Shown in pieces: positions 53,922-64,000 of a DNA stretch of 64,000 nt. This DNA comes from Odontesthes bonariensis (taxonomy: Eukaryota > Chordata > Actinopteri > Atheriniformes > Atherinopsidae): positions 23,532,248 to 23,596,247 of the forward strand of contig NC_134519.1 of assembly GCF_027942865.1 (NCBI RefSeq). Reading direction: 5' to 3'. The notes under the pieces are model-generated. The model was not told where the DNA came from and did not search any database. It saw only the letters and a list, made by a program, of their open reading frames with translations. The translations under genes and the position numbers were made by a program. Within the stretch, counting starts at the first letter, position 1, and each line of letters begins with the position of its first letter.

Positions 53922-55900
53922 ACCACCATTTATTTCTACTCTGCCAGGTCAAATAGCAGTTAGTAGATCTGTCAAGTTGCGTGGTTCCCGTTGAACTCCT
54001 GCTTCAAATGATACTTCTTCTATGGTTTTACTTTTAGCACTTCAGTGTTCGATTAATTGTGACGGTCAGACTCTCTATAATTCTTGCTTTCAACAGCCAT
54101 CTTTCATCCTTTTTGTTTTCTGTGTAACGGTCAGTAAAAATTACAACTGCTCACGCCGGTTCTTTTAAAGGTTAGTTCCACGTATTTCGTGTCACAGGTT
54201 GTTTTCTTTTTATTAGTCAGTCACTGTCACTGAATATTTTCAGGCGTTACACTCGGTGCACTGTTCCACCGCTGCCGGTAGGTGCGGTAGGAGTTTCTCT
54301 TTTTTGGGGCTTGCAGGTTTTTAATTACTTGTCGCACCAGGGACTGTAGTTTTGATGTCGGAAGGGCGAATTTACAGATTAACGGACACTTATCATGTGT
54401 TTTCTGGGAGAAGCTTGTGAGAGCAGTCTGGTCTGCTTTAGTGTGTCAGGACAGTTTAAAGTCTGCTCACGGTAACATGAACCCAACCTCTTTTCTCATA
54501 AAATAACAGGAAATCTCCAGATTACACGAGATCTGAGCTGAATCTGAGAGTAGTAGACGTGTCGTCTATAACAGCGGCCTTCTCCCGGTGTCGTCTGCGC
54601 TGGGTCCACACGTGTCTGTGTGTGTGCGCGCGCTCCATCTGTTGACAGATCTGGGTTCAGCTTTTACTTTATTGCTTATAGTAATACATTTGCTTTTGAA
54701 TTTTATTGTCTGCTGACGAGAATCAGTCTTTGGAAGACTAATTTTAAACTAGACGCCTTTCAGTGGCGTGTAAGAACGGATGACGCGTTTTCAATGTTGA
54801 TGTAGAATTGCTTGTTTTTGTAGTCGTTCGTCGCAGTGCTTTTTCAGTCCGAGCAGAGAATCAACACAAGGAAGGCCGGACTTGCCTTTCTTTTTTTTTT
54901 TCTTTTTTCTCCTCAGTTATCCAATGCAGATCTGGGCCTGAGGAAAAGTGTTGTTATGAGACACTTGTGATGACAACAAAGTTTTAGGTTTTTGTACATC
55001 TAAAGTAAACTACATGCCCCATTTCTTATGAGAATGTGTTCAGCTGGAGTCTTTAGCAGAGAATGGGTTTCCTTTATGAAGCCAGCCTCCTCATGGGTAT
55101 CCCACTTTGATGGCAAAATATACACGGACCCTCCATTAAAGCAAACGATTTGCTTCTCGCGTGTGAGCTTAGAGAGGGGTTTTAAAAGACTGGACAGTAC
55201 TGGAGCTCATTAGTGTGTGTGTGTGTAGGAGTCGGAGCTATAAACTCCAGATCAATCTTTATGTAGCTACCTCCTTCTGTTTCCCCAAGTTAAGCACTAA
55301 GTTTGAGAATTACGTTTCCTTTCTGGACAGAAGTAATCTGACAGTTGGATGTTTGGTTTTCCAGTCACCATTTGTGTCCTGCATCTCAAATGACAAAGCA
55401 TGCGTCGTGTCTCCTGTCAGCAAGAATAAAACATCACAGGTTGATCTGAGGATGTAATGCAATGCTGTCAGATGACTGTCAGAATGATCTGTGCGAGGCT
55501 TGGTTTCCCAGAAGCTCTTTTTGGTTTGAAACAATCGTTGCTGGAATGACAGACTGCTTCTATTCTAGTGCATGCGTGTCAGATTTCAGTGTTGGTAAAG
55601 AACTCAGAAGAAGAATTCCAGCCTAGACTTTGGTGCTAAGCTACTTTTGGGAAGCCTCGCCTTGATTCTCGTGGAATCTTTCCTTTTAAAGCAATGTTAA
55701 ACGTGTCATTACGAGCATGTCCACGAGGATTGGAGTGGTAAGCCAATAACAGCCACTGCTAACAGGGGGCAAACAAATGTAAATGTTTTTAAAAGTTGTT
55801 TTAATCATGTCTTATGTTACTGTTTGGGGTTATTTTTGTCTTGCATTCTGGATGTAGAGGAAAGAGCAAAACATAATTAAACCATCTTGGCCAAAACAGT
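53922..55900 (+). other. pcyt1a: pcyt1a 3' UTR
   Basis: AATAAA occurs near 55425 and ATTAAA at 55876-55881; either could be used. The stretch contains no open frame worth calling. The following 300 bp to about 56205 hold nothing recognised. Confidence 0.45.
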
Positions 55901-56204
55901 CGATCCTTTTGTCTTGTGATTTCATGTCATTGAAGGTTTTGTTTTTTTTCTACATTGTTTGTATCAGCATCATTTGTTTCAAACAATTCAAACTTGTGTT
56001 AAGTGGAGAAATTTTTTTTTAACCGATTTGACAGTTTTCTTTCAAATGGATAGCATAAAAACTGCACTGGGTGTAGACTTGTGGCAGACTCTGTTTACCT
56101 AAATCTAGCGTTCCCATACAAAGCTGCTTCCTGTCTCAGACAATCCAGAACAGAGGAAGCGGTGGGATTAAAACAAACATTAGTTGGAAGAAAATACCAG
56201 AGAC

Positions 56205-57169
56205 CAGGTGGGTTTGGTTACATAGATTTTATTGGACAGAACGGTCACCAGGGCTACAAACATGAAGAAGCAGACTGGTGAAGCAAACACCAGGGGGAGA
56301 CCTCACCTCACTGCAAACATGCCGGGGACTGATCTTTGAAAAAAATAGTGTGACAAAGTTGATCTTAGTGCTTAAAAAATATTTGGGGGAACATGAGACA
56401 AATATCACATTAGGATGGTGGTCAAACCTTAAAACATGCCTGACATGTTCTAACTTTGAATTTATTGAAGAAAAAGGAAAAAAAGGAAAAGAATACACTC
56501 TTAAGTACAAAAAAAACAAACAAAAAAAACAGGCTGCACAATGTCATTTCTCTCTTTTTAGACCACCCAAAGCGGGCTCTGAATCACCCTTTTTTGTCCC
56601 GTTGAGTTAAGTACACAAGATCCAAATGACCAACTTCCAATAACAGATCAAATATCAGCTGATCAGAGGGTAGACTCCACTGGGATGTAAGTTGTATACA
56701 GGAACTATCAGGATTTATCTTAAACCACAACAGCGATGAACCATCTTACCAGGGCCAACTGGCATATGGGACTCCTAAGGTGAAGATTAGATAGTGGAAC
56801 AATAACACTGAGCAAACAACAGAGCATCCGTTTAAGCCTCCAGTACTCTCCCCCTGAGCCCCTGCATCACTTGTCTTTTTCTTTCGGACACCAGTTGGTT
56901 TACAATTTTACTCATCACTACTAGATATATACGATACAATGGTTCACATTTTGCATATATCTGTGCATTATACCATATTTACTTTTTTTTTTTCTTTTCT
57001 TTTTAAACGATGTAAATTCAATCTCTGACACCTAGTTAAGAAGAGATGATTGGGGGGCGGGGCGGGAGAGAAGTGATAAAGACTGTGGGAAGAAGAGGAA
57101 AGAAGAAAAAATTCTAAACAGGATAGATGGGAGGGAAGTGGTCAGTTTGCTGCCAGGTGGGGTTGAACT
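56205..57169 (-). other. ap2m1: ap2m1 3' UTR with poly(A) signal
   Basis: The ap2m1 stop codon is at 57170-57172. AATAAA on the minus strand (TTTATT at 56228-56233) gives a 3' UTR of about 950 bases. The gene is tail-to-tail with pcyt1a. Confidence 0.55.
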
Positions 57170-62356
<5,187 letters not shown>

Positions 62357-64000
62357 CTGGGACACGGAGACGAGTGGGACAAAGACAGACAAAGACATTT
62401 GGGTCGGAGATGAGATAATTGTTTGAGGCTTTGGTTGAACACACTGTTAGCTGCATGAAATCCTGTGACATCATGTGTAAATACTGTCGCAAAAGAGTCT
62501 CACATCCAGTCCTGTTATGGTCTCAACGAACAGTCCCCACCAACATGTCCAATTATTAACTCTCAAAACAGCTTTAAACCACAAAAAAAAGAAGCTAGGA
62601 GTTGGTGCATTTAGGAGTGTTGTTTTGTGTAAACAGGGATAATTACCAGAGAGAGACAAGGCCGAGACACCAGAGTAACAGCAACATAATTAACATTACT
62701 TATGGAAACAAAGAGCCGTTTCAACCATGTACTTAACCATGCACGGTCCAAATTTGATCTTTAGTTGAAAAGGTTTACTTGAAAAGAAAAATAATAATAA
62801 TTATTATAAAAAAACCTTTTAAAGTAAATATCTAAAATACATTTGAATAGATTTCCTTAGTGGTGCGAGGCATCTAAATTATACCATAGCTACTTTGGGA
62901 AAACACAGCCCTAGTTAACGTGGATTTATAAAAAAAAAAGAAAAAAACAACATGGATAAGTACAAGGGATGCAGCATGTTCTCACAAGAATACCAAACCC
63001 TTCTGCTAAATGTCTTAGAATCTCCTGGGGTTCATAACCAGTCAGACCATACAAACATCTGAACATTAAGCATGGAAAATTATGTACAGAGAATCGATAA
63101 TCACCGGCACTGCGAAGGGCCGCTTAAGCAACTGTTACCGTATTGATTCCTTCCACTGAACAGTACTGTGAAACACAAATGGACGAGGCGCAGCCTTCAT
63201 GGATGACATCATATAGGCAGGGACATACAATGTCTGCCAACAACTTTGGAAACCAGTGTGGCGATTCATAAATTCTGACGACAAACGTCATGATTATGGA
63301 GTCTCCATAATCTGCCTCATCTTTGTCAGCTGAGATGCTTTTTAAAGCACAAAAAAAATGAAAAAACTTGATCAGCTTAAAAAAAAAAAAAAAACGGAAA
63401 AAAACCCAACTTTCTACAGCAATGTATGAAACAGCACCTGAGCTTAACGTTAAAATTAATGCAACTAAAACATTTCATTTACACAGCAACTTCACTCCAT
63501 TACGCACTGCTTAAATCAAAGCCCACATCTCCAAAGAAAACCCCATAAAATATCTAAACCATCTCTGAATTATTGATAAAAAAAAAAAAAGAAAAAAAAA
63601 AAAAAAAGAAGAGGGCAGGAACAAAGGATGGGAGAAACTACATCATCATACCCCATGCTCAGACTACATGCTTGGGCACCAGCAAAGCCAATAATGAGCA
63701 ACAATATTCACTGACAAGCTCTGGTTAAAGGCTAGATTCTCTGGTTTTAATTGATTTGCTGCTGCGTTTTTAATATAAGGCCATGTGTTTACCACTGTGA
63801 CGGCATGACAGGTGTCTCATGCTTGGAGGAGCTATCAGGAAACTGAGTGTGGAATAAATGAGCATGCAGTTCAGGGTTCATGGGGGTCACCGAGCGGTGA
63901 CTATGAGGGGGAGAATCATGCTTTACAGGCTGCAGCAGCTCTTACCTATTCCTACAGGGGCCAAGATGAAAAGATGGAGGAAAATGGTGATACAGAGGAT
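62357..64000 (-). other. ap2m1 intron at the right edge
   Basis: No exon encoding the expected N-terminal residues of mu2 was found here, so this is intron sequence. It has long A-rich runs (63380-63394 and 63580-63610). A GT donor-like word after CCTGTAGGAATAG at about 63948 was considered but the upstream frame does not match. Confidence 0.55.

Noticed and set aside
63940-64000. Candidate upstream ap2m1 exon ending in GGAATAG/GTAAGA
   Set aside because: The upstream translation lacks the conserved mu2 N-terminus and the phase does not join exon 62356.

Overview
This window is vertebrate nuclear DNA, almost certainly from a teleost fish. Every recognisable gene is a spliced vertebrate gene with GT-AG introns, mostly short. 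An actinodin-type fin-fibre gene is present, a family described only from fish. Simple repeats, MITE-like elements and fish-style retroelement tails fill the spaces. I saw no bacterial, viral or plasmid content. Coding exons were placed by reading each frame, checking splice sites and confirming that reading phase is kept across every junction.

Layout, left to right. (1) An integrin alpha-6-type gene (itga6, minus) runs off the left edge; its first six coding exons lie between 1 and 6233. (2) About 9.8 kb without a gene I can support. (3) metap1d (minus, 16500-21152), a mitochondrial methionine aminopeptidase, complete. (4) A 3.3 kb spacer holding two MITE-like elements. (5) slc25a12 (plus, 24484-33018), the aspartate/glutamate carrier, complete in 18 coding exons. 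(6) dync1i2 (minus, 35026-39493, 5' UTR exon near 40.8-41.0 kb), dynein intermediate chain 2, complete; it is tail-to-tail with slc25a12 and their poly(A) signals are about 40 bp apart. (7) An actinodin-family gene (minus, 41573-43023), complete. (8) A 3.2 kb spacer with a 663-bp foldback element. (9) pcyt1a (plus, 48972-53921, 5' UTR exon ending at 46751), choline-phosphate cytidylyltransferase A, complete. (10) ap2m1 (minus, 57170-62356), clathrin adaptor AP-2 mu, tail-to-tail with pcyt1a; only the exon encoding about 24 N-terminal residues lies beyond the right edge.

The genes are not an operon or a joint pathway. The order itga6 / metap1d / slc25a12 / dync1i2 is the conserved neighbourhood known from human 2q31, but without DLX1/DLX2 and HAT1. 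The pcyt1a and ap2m1 homologues are on human chromosome 3q, so the right part is a separate syntenic block.

I do not see a novel biological system. The most notable items are the large TTAA-flanked foldback element, the six-base microexon in ap2m1, the abutting 3' ends of slc25a12 and dync1i2, a GC-AG intron in metap1d, promoter elements placed directly at start codons, and the missing hat1 and dlx genes.
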